Below, piece by piece: positions 1 through 10,458 of a stretch of 64,000 bases of DNA (position 1 is the stretch's first letter; each line of letters begins with the position of its first letter). A model generated the notes under the pieces. That model searched no databases and was not told the origin of the DNA. It worked only from the letters and a program-made list of their open reading frames with translations. The translations under genes and the position numbers were made by a program. Where the stretch lies: assembly GCA_001599975.1 (NCBI GenBank), contig BCIO01000005.1, positions 1,054,001 to 1,118,000 on the forward strand, read 5' to 3'. This DNA comes from Cystobasidiopsis lactophilus. Taxonomy: Eukaryota; Basidiomycota; Agaricostilbomycetes; Agaricostilbales; Chionosphaeraceae.

Positions 1-247
1 TGGCTCGGCGCCCATTGTCCTGAGATGATTACAAGACGGAAGATGAGGATACTGAGAACCATAAACTGCAAGATCGCGACCACGACTCTTTGGCGCGTTA
101 GGCTGCTCTCGAACCTCTTCCGCGGCCGGCCACAGCGCAACTTTGCACAGGGCTGAACGCGAACGCCTTTTACTCCAGGACGGCGGGAAATAGGCCTAAG
201 GGCCAGCAGCAAGCGCGAAAGCTCTCAACCCTCAGCGGCATCCACCA

Positions 248-1713
248 ATGTCTGTCTCCAATTTCTCGTCGATCCTGTCGCCCGACAAAAAGCCCATCGT
301 CAGTGCTTCTTCGGCGGCCCCAACGCCGCACACTTCCAATACGACCACGCTGTCAGCCGCCACGAGTGGCGGCACCTCGCCAAGGCGCGACCGAGACTCC
401 AGGAAGCGGTCCAACAAGCAAAAGTTGCCAATCCTGCCCCATGCCCCCGTCTCGCTCGCTTCTCCAAAGTCGTCGCTTTATTGGTCGAAAACACCCGTCT
501 GGGGGCGCCTTCCAGCGCGAGGGTTGAGAGCTCACACCGCTACATTAGTTGACAACGAGCTCTTTGTGTTTGGCGGGTGTGATCAGAAGAGCTGTTGGCG
601 TGATCTGTTCAGGCTGGATCTGAGGACTTTCCAATGGTCCAGCGTGACACCGGAGTCTCCCATCCCTCCCGCTTGCCGAGCACACACCTGCACGCGAGTC
701 CGTGATCGGCTGGTGCTCTTCGGTGGCGGCGATGGAAGCAAAGTGAGCGAACCTGTTGCTGCTTTCACGCAAACCATCCTGATTTCGTGCTTGTTCAAGT
801 ACTTTTCTGATCTTTGGATCTTCAATACTTCGACGCATCAATGGTCAAAAGCCGAGCCCCAAGGGATGGTGCCGCCCGCCCGGCGGGCTCACGCGGCACT
901 TTTCTATAACGACAAGGTCTACGTGTTTGGAGGTGGAAACGGAAACTCGGCTCTGAACGATCTGTATGCTTTGGACGTCTCGGACCCGGGTTTCGAGAAC
1001 CTCCGGTGGGAGAAGATCGCCACCTCTGGCCAGCTGCCCATCCAAAGAGGCTACCACACCTTCGACCTCGTAGGGAGGCAGGCCATTCTGTTTGGCGGTA
1101 GCGACGGGTCAACCTGTTTCTCGGATTGCTATATGCTCGACATGGAGACTTTCGTCTGGGCCAAAATCCACATTGCGAACCCACTCCCCTCTTTCGCTCG
1201 CCTTTCCCATTCTTCCGTCGTTCTTGGCAGCTACATATACTACCTCTTTGGTCATCAAGGGCAGGACTACACCAACGACATCATCGCTTTGAATTTGGGT
1301 AAGTCGGCTCCGCGTCTCCTGGCATTTGGCTGATCTATCAAGGCCTTCAGTCACCCTGCAATTCGAAGTGAAGTCTGTGAACGGATCACTTCCGGCGCCC
1401 CGCGGCTACGTAAGCGAACCTCATTTGCGCATTGGCGAGACCAATCTCATGCGGCGAAAGGCCACGACGACGCTCTTCGACAACAGGATCTTTTTGGTGG
1501 GAGGCTACAATGGTCAACAAGTGAGGCCACTGTCCGTCAAATGATTATTGAACTTGACGTGCTCCGCTAGGTCTTCGATGAGGTTGCCACTTTGGATTTG
1601 GGAGTCTTTGCTTTCGTTCAGCAAAGTAGGTCCTCATCTGTCGCCTTTTTTACGCTTAAAGACTGACTTTGTTCACAGTTCAAAACTTTGCCATTGGATC
1701 TGGAGCGGAATAG
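248..1713 (+). CDS. Kelch-repeat beta-propeller protein
   Basis: Exons 248-742, 800-1298, 1351-1409, 1461-1520, 1571-1625 and 1679-1713 join in frame to a protein of 400 residues. After a Ser/Thr-rich and basic leader of about 75 residues come five or six kelch blades, each with the usual pattern of hydrophobic run, Gly-Gly, then a Trp-containing strand (LFVFGGCD, LVLFGGGDGS, VYVFGGGNGN, AILFGGSDGS, IFLVGGYNG). Two introns (743-799 and 1410-1460) are multiples of three without stops, so read-through would add short inserts; removing them restores blade spacing (GGGDGSKYFSDLW and RGYATTTLFDNR). Kelch propellers are protein-interaction scaffolds; related fungal proteins act in polarity and Ras or Rab signalling. 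No catalytic residues or membrane segments are seen. The exact role is not predicted. Confidence 0.85.
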
Positions 1714-1980
1714 AGACGGGCTGCAGAGTTGATGGTTGATCGATACCTCTTTTCTTGTCGTCTGATGTGCGATGACCTTTCATCTTGATACCCTCATTGT
1801 AAAATCGCAAAAGAGGCCGCCGTTGAAGGTCGTGCAACCGTGATAACATTTGCTTCGTTTTCCCTTATACTATGTACATGTGTTTGTTTCTATGTAAGCC
1901 TTGAAATCCGAATAAGGGGAGAAAGGAACCCCGAATAGCTTTGAGTACAGAAGACCAGCTTCCACTTAGAGCCCGGCTCG

Positions 1981-2430
1981 CTAATCATGGTTAGGGTTTC
2001 GGAGGCGCTTTTTGGTGCCACGCTGTGTGCCTGTGATTAGCTGCAACTCTCTTGCTGGCGATGTCGAGAGCGAGCTCACCTTCCAAGCACGAGTGCGGGA
2101 CGCAGCTTCTGCCTGAGGACCACCTCCGACTGACTCCGTGTTGGTCGAAGGGGAGCCAGGGACGGAGCCGAGGCCAGCGCCGTTCAAGACGCCGGCGGCG
2201 GCATTGGTGGCAGGGTCTAAGGGCGCAGGCAGGTTGACGGGAGTGCCAAGGACGTTCAGAGCGCCCCGTTTATCGACTTTGTTCCAGTCTTGCTCGATTG
2301 CCGCCGGGGCCTGCGCTTCTCGGTCAGCCACCGCGATTCACTTTGTGGCTCTGGTAGAATTTGAGCTCACAGGGAGAGCCACGACCAGCGCGGCAAAGCC
2401 AAGAGAGGCGAGAGCCTTGTGGATGTGCAT
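1981..2430 (-). CDS. Small secreted protein with a Lys-Arg processing site
   Basis: Exon 2371-2430 encodes a 20-residue signal-peptide-like start with a hydrophobic core (FAALVVALP). A 60-base intron follows, and exon 2080-2310 gives 77 residues beginning APAAIEQDWNKVDKR|GALNVLG. The Lys-Arg at about residues 34-35 is where a Kex2-type protease would cut, so residues 21-35 look like a short propeptide. The rest is rich in Gly, Ala, Pro and Ser, with no cysteine and no recognised domain. The 3' end is unsure: read-through stops at 1981, whereas a 49-base intron (2031-2079) would carry the frame to a stop at 1890. The next gene on the same strand is also a small secreted protein whose exons end in ...AWK. 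Function unknown. Confidence 0.55.
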
Positions 2431-3052
2431 GATTTCGTGCGACTTAAAAAAGGAGTGAAGTGAAGGAGCCGGTCGCTTCTGAGCAAGCAGGGCAGCAGGG
2501 CACTGCCTGCAGCGTTTTCAAGGCACATAGAACCACCAAGGAGAGGCCATAAACGTCCAGGCTGAGAACTCATATACTTCGGTCGAGACGACGCTTCAGC
2601 TTTGGGTGGCGACTCGTTTTAGGCAATTCCGGAACATAGGCAGCAGGCGCTCGTGGAATACCCACGAGCTGTCGAGAAGCTTGAACGAAAGCAGAGCAAG
2701 CATCCGTGAAGCGCCAGGGCATGGTGAGATGGAAGTAAAGTGGGAAATCTGTTCAGCATTCGGCCGCTGGCGCTCAGTGGCGTTTGTGGTGGACAATTTC
2801 GGGCGCAAGCCTTGGGAGGGATGCCTTGCAAAAGAGCTTAGGAGGAGTAGATAAGGAAAGCAACGAAGAAGGTGTCCGTCCTAGAAAGGGTATGGAAGAA
2901 AACGCGTGGAAAACCCGGTGGCGTGCGTAAATATCCGCTCGGCGCTGTGAGAGCCTTATGATGCAGCAATGAGAAATCCAACAGCTGAGAGAAACGAAGG
3001 GAGCACCAGAAAAACTCACAACAGAACCGGTGCGCATCCACACTCGACGCTT
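2431..3052. other. Intergenic, no gene supported
   Basis: Presumed promoter of the small secreted gene at 1981-2430 plus the 3' region of the next minus-strand gene. Only short overlapping frames without domain or codon signal are present. Confidence 0.5.
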
Positions 3053-3714
3053 TTAACGCAAGATCACATTGATGTGCGGCACAGCTGGCACAGCCTCCTT
3101 TTCTCGCTTCAGGATCACATCAACATCGAAGTCTGAGTCGTCCTCGCGCTTCAAGATGACTTTGACGGCCGGTCCACCTTTGGCCTCCTCATCGGGGTCG
3201 GTGAGAATGACACGCCTCTGCGATGCAATATCCAAGTGAGCATGTTGCCTCGTACACTCAGAAGTAGAGGGACAAGAAATTACCTTGAGACCGGGGCGAG
3301 TAGACTTCTGCAAAGACTCTGACAGGTAAACAAATGATTCGTTGGCAGAGAGGAAGCAGCAGAGCAAACCTTCCAGGCGTTGATGGGGCCGTCGTAGGGC
3401 TCAGGCTGAGGGCTCCTCTGTACACGATTGGCCAGTGATGAGCAGTGACCTGTGTTGGAAGTGAGAGGGTATGTAGCGCACCTTCTTCCATGCGTTGGTC
3501 CTCCAAGCGTTATTGGGGTCTGTGGCTGCGCCAGTAGTGGCTGGAGGCTCGGCGCCCATTTCCTCGCCGAGGCCTTCGAGCAAATTGCCCAGTATGCCCT
3601 GCAGCCCAAGCTGTCGGTGTTCTTCTCTTTGACGGACCGCCAAGCAGGCAGGCTCACCTGTGCAGCAGAGCCAGCGACCAGCGCCGAGAGAGCGAGCAGG
3701 ACGTGGAATTTCAT
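3053..3714 (-). CDS. Secreted precursor with Lys-Arg-separated repeat peptides (Kex2-processed type)
   Basis: Five exons (3658-3714, 3482-3610, 3370-3417, 3284-3316, 3053-3217) join in frame to 143 residues. Residues 1-18 are a clean signal peptide (MKFHVLLALSALVAGSAA). Then come a Gly/Leu-rich amphipathic stretch, two NAW motifs, and dibasic sites KKR (61-63), KRR (89-91), KR (112-113) and KR (126-127). The last 54 residues repeat a core: AVKVILKR, VDVILKR and INVILR at the C terminus, preceded by RRVIL. Cutting after KR would release peptides of about 22, 14 and 16 residues. Fungal Kex2-processed repeat proteins (pheromone precursors, repellents, RiPP precursors) have this architecture; I do not recognise this one. 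No tailoring enzyme of the UstYa type lies nearby. Acceptors of the third and fourth exons were chosen to keep frame and need transcript support. Confidence 0.6.
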
Positions 3715-4936
3715 AGTGCTGTAGAGCTGGCGACCGTTTTGTGTCCAAAGGAGGTGGTGGAACAGGAGCAAGAGAAATGTCGTCGGGGCGACAAGAAAAC
3801 CGGACAAAGAGCGGCTGCGCACGCAATGCTCAAACGCTTTCTTGCTGCCCCCCTGTTTTTGTCGCAAAGACCAGAACAGCTTCCAGACTTTTACGGAGGT
3901 GATTTGCCGATCACATTAATCTCGCTTCACCACGTTTCGGGGATTCGAGAAAGCTTGGCTGGCACCATCGTCAACTCTGCTTGGACGCCCGCCTCGTCAT
4001 GCTGGGCTGGCAGCAATTCTATCTATCTCGGAGCAAGCCCCATGTATCACAAAAGGTCCAGAATCACAGTTAGAGCGAGAGAAGCAACGGTTTATTGGCA
4101 GTGGGAGGAAAGAAAGGGTCTGAGCGGTGGCAAGGAGGAGGCATTTTGCTGGGAGCCTCGAAAGAGGTGCTCTGCGATCATGTATGGCTCTCCCACCCAT
4201 CTTTGAGCTACGAGCTTCAAGTACAACGTGGTACCCGAGAGATACAGAGAAGAACACTCGGTTTCTTGAGGCATTGACAAGACCAAAGACCCACACATTT
4301 CACCAACCCAGCGCCGAGACGAACTGTGGCCAGATCTCGACTATGAACTTTCCTAGTGACGATCCAACCTGGATAGTTGACCACTTCCCGTAACGGAGGG
4401 ATTGTGGGCGGAGATGTCCACAAGAGAACTCTTGGGACAGAAGCAAAGGTCTAGTCTTCCAACCAAGGCATTGGAGCATAGGCATCAAGACACTCTCATA
4501 GACTTGTAGTCTCTATTCGTGGCCAATAGAGGTCGCAGAGGCGTAAAGGTAGACTTCCCGAAGCTGTGGCGTGCCAATACATGCGCCATTCGGCGCCAGG
4601 TGTCTGCCGATTGCTGTCAACTGGAAGATGATGTGACACAGAACCAGATTGAAAGTGAGAATGGTCCAAAAGGTCCCAAGGCAACAGTGAATGTGACAAC
4701 TGCGGCACCAGGCAGGTCCAGGCAGAAGCAAGCGGGCAACAAACAGCAGGCGGGCGCCCAGCGGCAGCATGGTTCGAAGGCACATCCAGACGAGGACCTA
4801 GACATCATTGCTTGGCCCAAACAGAGCAAAAGAGATGGCACCACTTTTGAACTCGAGCTGGCAGGCGGCAAGCCTTGGTGTGCGCACGAAGTCTGTTGAC
4901 AGCTTCCCGCGGACGTCGGTCACGCCAAGGATCATT
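3715..4936. other. Intergenic, about 1.2 kb, no confident gene
   Basis: Lies between the divergent starts of the secreted precursor (3714) and the FHA-RING gene (4937). A minus-strand frame at 4513-4785 has a hydrophobic, cysteine-rich N-terminal half and could be an exon of a small membrane protein, but nothing around it extends it convincingly. A plus-strand frame at 4519-4899 is its antisense shadow. The frame of the next gene is open upstream to an ATG at 4808. Confidence 0.4.
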
Positions 4937-6819
4937 ATGGCTGACCTGGACGTTGTTGGTACACCACCATTGTCGAGCTCAGTGCCCCAGTCGCCCTCTA
5001 GGCGCGGATTCCTGGGCAGCATCGGCCTTCGTCCCAGGTCCAACACCAACTCACGCGGCTCGCCCCTGCCCTCGCCCTCTGGCTTAGACAACAACACTGG
5101 CTCCTACTTCTCGCTCAGGCCTCGCCGCAACACCGTCAACCAGCAGGACGCCGCGCCCGACAATCCGCCCTCGATGCCGACCACACCGACGGGGACCGGC
5201 GAGGAGCTGATGCACTCGATCCGCTTCGTCCCCCATCTCGAGCTCTCCTCCAGGTCCCTGCACTTCGAGCCCGCCTTGCGCACCGTGCCGGCGGGCACGA
5301 CCATCAAGCTGGGCCGGTACAACGACCGCCTATCCCGAGAGCCCTCCCGGTCCCAGGACAGCTCGTCCACCAAGCTCACGTTCAAGTCCAAGGTCGTCTC
5401 CCGTGCCCACGCCGAGGTCATCGTCGATGAGGCCAATCGGTTCTGGGTCAAGGACACAAAGTCGTCCTCCGGCACCTTCCTCAACCACATCCGCCTCTCT
5501 GGCCCCGGCTTAGAGAGCCGCATGTACGCCCTAAGAGATGGAGACGTGCTACAATTGGGCGTGGACTACCAGGGTGGGACGGAGGAGATGTACCGCTGCG
5601 TCAAGATCAAAATCGAAATCAACCGGACATCCAAGAAGCCGTCCACCATTTACAAGTGCGTTTTGAGTGGTCTTTGTACTTTGATAAGAAGCAGTTCTAA
5701 CAAATAGCGTCCTCAGCGCCAAGGCGATGCAGCAACTCAAGGCGCTAGGCGTCGCCGGGCCAAGCTCCAACTCTCGACCGTCCACCTCCACCGTCAAGCC
5801 TTCCACCACCTCCACCTTCAAGGTCCCCTCGTCGGACGCAACAGAGACAACAGACTGCTGCATCTGTGCGTTTATCCGTTCTGCGAGGCTCTAGGACCAA
5901 AGGCGCTAATCCGCTCCGTGCTTTGCGATCAGGCCTCTTCTCCGTCACTGTCAACCAGTCCTTGTTCATCGCCCCTTGCTCCCATGTCTACCACTACAAA
6001 TGCATCCGGCCGCTCTTGACCATGCACCACCCTGGATTTTCTTGCCCGCTATGCCGAACCTTTGCCGACCTCGAGGCCGATGTGGAGTTGGAGGACGATT
6101 TGCTGGAGGATCAGGTCAACTCTGGGCCGGAAGAAGCAGAGCCTTTGTCGTCACAGGACGAAGAGGAGGGAGATGACGAGCAGTCACCGGCGCTGCCGCC
6201 AAAGGACGACGAGACGGCCGTCGTGGACTCTCGAGCGTCCAACAGCGACTTGCGGAACCGCGCGAGGTCCATTGCCTCTCGGCGATCTTCAGCTGCGTCG
6301 CGAGCAGCCGTGCCGGACGCAGGTGACTTTCAAGCCGAAATGCGCCGATCGTCCATCCACGTCTTGGGGTCCCATGGTCATGGCACACCGATAGCCATCA
6401 CTGGCCGGACTGCTTCCCGTCCTTCTTCCATCCGCAATTTTGACATGCCGCCTCTCCCATCTAACAGCAGCGAACACCCTTCAACGCCCAGAGTGGCCGA
6501 AGAGCCGCTCGACTCCCCACCTGGCACAGCGGTTTTTTCCTCGCCGCCTGACACGGCAGTCAACCAACCCTCGAACGGGCTGTCGGCCTTGGGCATGGAC
6601 GAAGCGACCAGGGTCAACTCGCACGCCCCTCACTTCTCTTATGTGGCGCCCGCGATGCAGTCGAGCATCACCGACGCGCTGCACTCTGCCGCCACTAGCT
6701 TGGCGTCGACCTCGCTGGGTGAAGGCTCAGGCGGTAGTGGCGGGGACGAAGGCTCCGAGGGATCGGGAACGATGGACGAGGCTGGCGCCGTCGACCTCAA
6801 GGGCAAGGCCCGAGCTTGA
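4937..6819 (+). CDS. DMA1: FHA-RING E3 ubiquitin ligase, Dma1 type
   Basis: The first exon carries a Ser/Pro-rich leader and then an FHA domain at about residues 85-225, with its phosphothreonine-binding signature: GRYNDR, a SKVVSRAHAEV strand and SSSGTFLNHIRLS. After an intron near 5657-5707 a short linker leads into a C3H2C3-type RING split by a second intron (about 5863-5931): DCCIC, then PCSHVYHYKCIRPLL, then CPLCR. A long acidic and Ser-rich tail follows to the stop. FHA plus C-terminal RING is the Dma1/Dma2/CHFR architecture, an E3 ligase acting in the spindle-position and septation checkpoint. The start at 4937 opens MADLDVVGTP; an in-frame ATG at 4808 is an alternative. The tail after the RING is longer than in yeast Dma proteins. 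Confidence 0.88.
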
Positions 6820-7622
6820 TTCTTTCTGCCGCCTCCAAACGCGGCTTCTCGCCGGCATCAATGCCACCTCACACTTGTCAATAAGCGACCCTTCACGCGT
6901 GCCGTCATCCTACTCTAATACCCCCTTGTCTGTCTGCTTCGTTGACAACCCCTCCACTTTCGCCCCCTTGATATCCTCCACCTCGTTCCTCATCTACCAT
7001 GGCAACCTCGTTCTCCTCTTTGTGTCATCAAGTGTTCGATGCCGTCCTCTTTATCGTCTGGCTCTTTTTTTCTCTGTTTCACAGTAGAGTTCCTTTTGCG
7101 TCTTTCTCAAGTCGGTATTGCGCATGGTGGATATGGAGCAAGTGCGTCGTCAAATCTGTCTGTAGTCGCCTTCTCTGCACCCAAGCACACCCCGTATTCG
7201 TCGGATGGACTCTCGAGCGAATGCAATGCTCTCATTCAGCCCCGCGTTGGCTCTCAGACAATTCCTTGCGTCCTTGCGTTCGGGGAAATGGTCACGAGAG
7301 AAAGAATTAATCGACATTGTGAAAGGCCTAAAGGAAAACTATGTGACGCTTCCAGCCAAAGGCGGAAACGGAGAGAAAAGAAGAAGAACCAAAGCCGGTG
7401 AATCTTTTGCTTGAGAAGGGATTAGAGGGCGTAATGGATTTGCTGTGGTTCGCTGGGAGGGAGGATTTTTGCCGTGCTTGGACGTTTTTGGAGAGTCGCG
7501 GGAGAAGGTATCATCTAAAGAAGCTTGTGTCGTTTTGGGTGGTAAAGAAGAACGTCGAGGTATCGTCACAATCCCTGATACTGTCTACATGCGAGGTATG
7601 ACTGATTGATGATAGTGGCAGC
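6820..7622. other. Intergenic between convergent genes
   Basis: Holds the 3' regions of the FHA-RING gene and of the minus-strand Rrm4-like gene. The longest plus-strand frame (7039-7401) is low-complexity at its end and has no recognisable domain. No RNA gene seen. Confidence 0.4.
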
Positions 7623-9995
7623 TTAGTAGGAGGCCATAATGGAGCGGAGGGAGAACGCACTTGACTCAATTTTGGCCTTTAGCACTTCTTGCTGTTCGTT
7701 CATCAGGTGGGCTGTGCAACAGGTCAGTGTGAGTCCTTCTCTGATAAAAGGTAGTCGGGCTTACCCAGAGCCCGCAGGTCTTCGCTGTCCAACAAGTAAA
7801 TGGTCTGGTGGAGCCCGAAAGTCAGTCAAATTGTCGGGATAGGGAACAGCGAAACACCAAGCACGATTTTGGGCTGTTTAATAGTGAACATAAGACGAGG
7901 AAGCGACGCTGCGCGAATCAAACCACTCACAGAACTCTTGAAGCCCAGCCCCTTGACAATCTTGAAAAGCTTCTCCCCCAACTTTTGCTTTTGCTCGTGC
8001 TCCGGCTTGCCAGCCAACGAGTCGACAAACTCATCAGTGGCGTGCACCACCGATTCGTTGGGCGCTGCACACATCGGCGGCGGCGAATCGGAGGAGGCGA
8101 TCTCGATGATGCGCGTAGCTGGCAAAGTCGCCAGCTTGGCCAGCGTCCACTGGCCACCTGGGGGCGAGAACACGGATTTAGACTTGATCTCGGGTGTTGG
8201 TCGAGGTGTAGGCAGCTGAGCCGAGGCCGACGGCTTGGACTCCTCATCGCCGTCGTCCGCATTTTGAATGCGCAGGATGTTGCGGGCGTCCTCCAATTTT
8301 GAGGCTAGGTGCTCGGAGTTGAAGAGGCACAACGCGCGGTCTTTCTTGGGCAAAGACATCAGCAGGTCGGTCAGGTCCTCGGCCTCCTTCTTGCCACTGC
8401 ACGAGGGCAGGATGGCTTGGACGAAACGATCTCGCTCGGACGCCGAGTCCGGTCGCTCTGCAGAAACGGGAGTCGAGTCTCCAGAGGAGGAGGACGCGGT
8501 GCGCATAATGAGCGAGCTCCGCAAGGTCGGCGCCATAACGGGAGACGACGGCGACATAGGAGGTGACTGTACGACGTCCCTCTGGTCAGTCTTGCACAAG
8601 GTGTCAACCGAAAGGTACGACATACTCCAGGTGACGGAATTCCAGACACCCGGCGTGAAATGTCCTCTCCCATCTTCTCTTGTGAGTCGAAGCTGCCCTC
8701 CCTCTCTCGCGGGGCCCCATACGCGCGCTTGGGTCCATGAAAGCTCTCCCTGTTCTTTTTGGGTTCGTGAAAGCGGACGGTGATGGGCTGGGTGGGCCCG
8801 TTGACGCCCACGAGCGGCTTGTTATCCATGTTGACCTGGGCAACTGCGGCGTCCTCGGCCCTTGTGAACGACACAAAGCCGAACTCTTTGCTGAGACCGG
8901 TGCGTTCGTCCCGCATAACTCGTGCAGAGATGATACGGCCATAGTGCTTGAAGGCGGAGAAGAGGTCCTGGCTGGTGACCAAGGGGTCGAGATTTTTGCA
9001 AAAGAGGTTGGTCGGATCGACCGTGGCGGCAGGTGGGCTGTTTCTGGGCGAGCCATACATGACCTGAGACGGGCCCAAAGGCGGCATGCCGGACATGGAG
9101 ACTGGACGGCGCGGCGGAGTGCTCCACGATGCAGGCCCGGGGCCGTAAGGGCTAGAGACGTTGCGCGGCACAAAGGCTGGCGCCTCTGCCCAGCTGCCTG
9201 CCGCAGCAGGCAGGCCTCGTATGGGCCCTTTGGATGGCTCGAAAACCTGCACCGCTATGGTGTGGCCGTCAAAGTCGGCGCAGTGCAGCTCACTTTGGGC
9301 ATTGGCGGCATGCTCGTCGTCGTAAAACCTAAAGCTGCCGCTTGAGACAAGGCGTTATGTAAACGAGCATGATGGAGACTGACTCTATGACGGCCAAGCC
9401 AGTGTGGTATCCGAGATCTTGCTGGAGAGCGATGCGATAAATGGGGCCGAAGGGCCGAAAGCGGTCAAACACAGCACCCGCTGTAGCTTTGACGGGCAAC
9501 TGCTTGATGATACGCGGTCGCGCGGTGGGCTTGGGATTTTGGGAATGCGGTGTGTCAGGCGACAGCGATAACGTGAGGATATATTGATGCGCGGGCAGGT
9601 GAACTTCTTGGACGGTGGCATACGCCTTCTCTGCGTTGTGGAGTCGGTCGAACTCGATGGTCCCGGACAGCGGTTGGTAGATGCTCTGGGACGCGCTTCT
9701 GTCAAAGTCGACCCTGACACAATCTCGTATCAGCCTTAAACTTTCCTGACGAGAACCCAGAGCCAAGTTTCGGATCATTGTCTGGGCGTATGACAGGCCG
9801 CCCCGACAGGCCGATGCGTGACAAGAGATAGTGGAAAGCTCCTCACCTGGCGCGAAGACATTCAGACAGCAGGCGGACGAGTTCTTCCTCTGAAACAGAT
9901 TGGGGGAGGTCTTTGAAGTAAAGGACTGGCTTCTCCAAATGCCGGTTCGAGACCGCAGTGGCGGCATCGGTGGAAGCAGGGGTGTCGGAACTCAT
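7623..9995 (-). CDS. RRM4: Rrm4-like RNA-binding protein: three RRMs plus C-terminal MLLE domains
   Basis: The N terminus starts MSSDTPAST and enters RRM1 (VLYFKDLPQSVSEEELVRLL), split by an intron. RRM2 follows (RIIKQLPVKATAGAVFDRF ... FGPIYRIALQQ), then a Pro/Gly-rich linker and the best-conserved RRM3 (NLFCKNLDPLVTSQDLFSAF, with RNP1 KEFGFVSF). The C-terminal part holds two MLLE (PABC-like) helical modules: RFVQAILP ... LTDLLMSLPKKDRAL, and KLGEKLFKIVKGLGFK joined across introns to IYLLDSEDLRALAHLMNEQQ. Tandem RRM1/2 plus separate RRM3 plus multiple MLLE is the layout of Ustilago Rrm4, which carries mRNA on moving endosomes by docking to PAM2-like peptides. Assignment rests on architecture. 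At least five introns; exact borders of the first are less sure. Confidence 0.75.
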
Positions 9996-10458
9996 TTGGG
10001 GCAAATCAAAGTGGAGGGTATTACAGCTGTGGGACGACGACAGAGGGACGGATTATGCTGCGTAAGGGCGTTCGTAAATGTTCGTAAGGGGAGAGGGCGA
10101 AAGGAGGCGGCTGGTCGATGGTCTTCTACTTGCAAGGTTGATGAGCCCAACAAAGCACGACTGCTGGCGAGAGCGACCGTTGCGGAAAGGCAAAGGGGTC
10201 CGAACTTGTCAGCTTTCGTGCTCGGGCAAAGGAAACGAGGAATGGGGGTCGTTCAAAAAGTCGTTAAGGGGAATCAGGGCAGCATATGCATAGGTATAGA
10301 GGTCGAGAGGCGACAGAAAGCCCTCGCAGGCCAGAGTAGGTGGACGAGAAGGAAGAAAGCGAGTCTTGCGCCGCATCGAGCTGGCTCGTCGAGGTCTGTG
10401 CTCTTCTCTTTTCTCGGCGCCACCGGCTTGTGGGTGAGCAGCGGCGACTCAGACTGAA
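9996..10458. promoter_or_regulatory. Bidirectional promoter region
   Basis: 463 bases between the divergent starts of the Rrm4-like gene and CDC43. No other coding signal; individual elements cannot be named from sequence. Confidence 0.4.

Noticed and set aside
2774-3043. Minus-strand frames just downstream of the peptide precursor
   Set aside because: No domain, and the Cys/Ser-rich composition differs between frames without any conserved feature.
4513-4785. Short hydrophobic Cys-rich minus-strand frame
   Set aside because: Could be an exon of a membrane protein, but no partner exons or conserved pattern support a gene.
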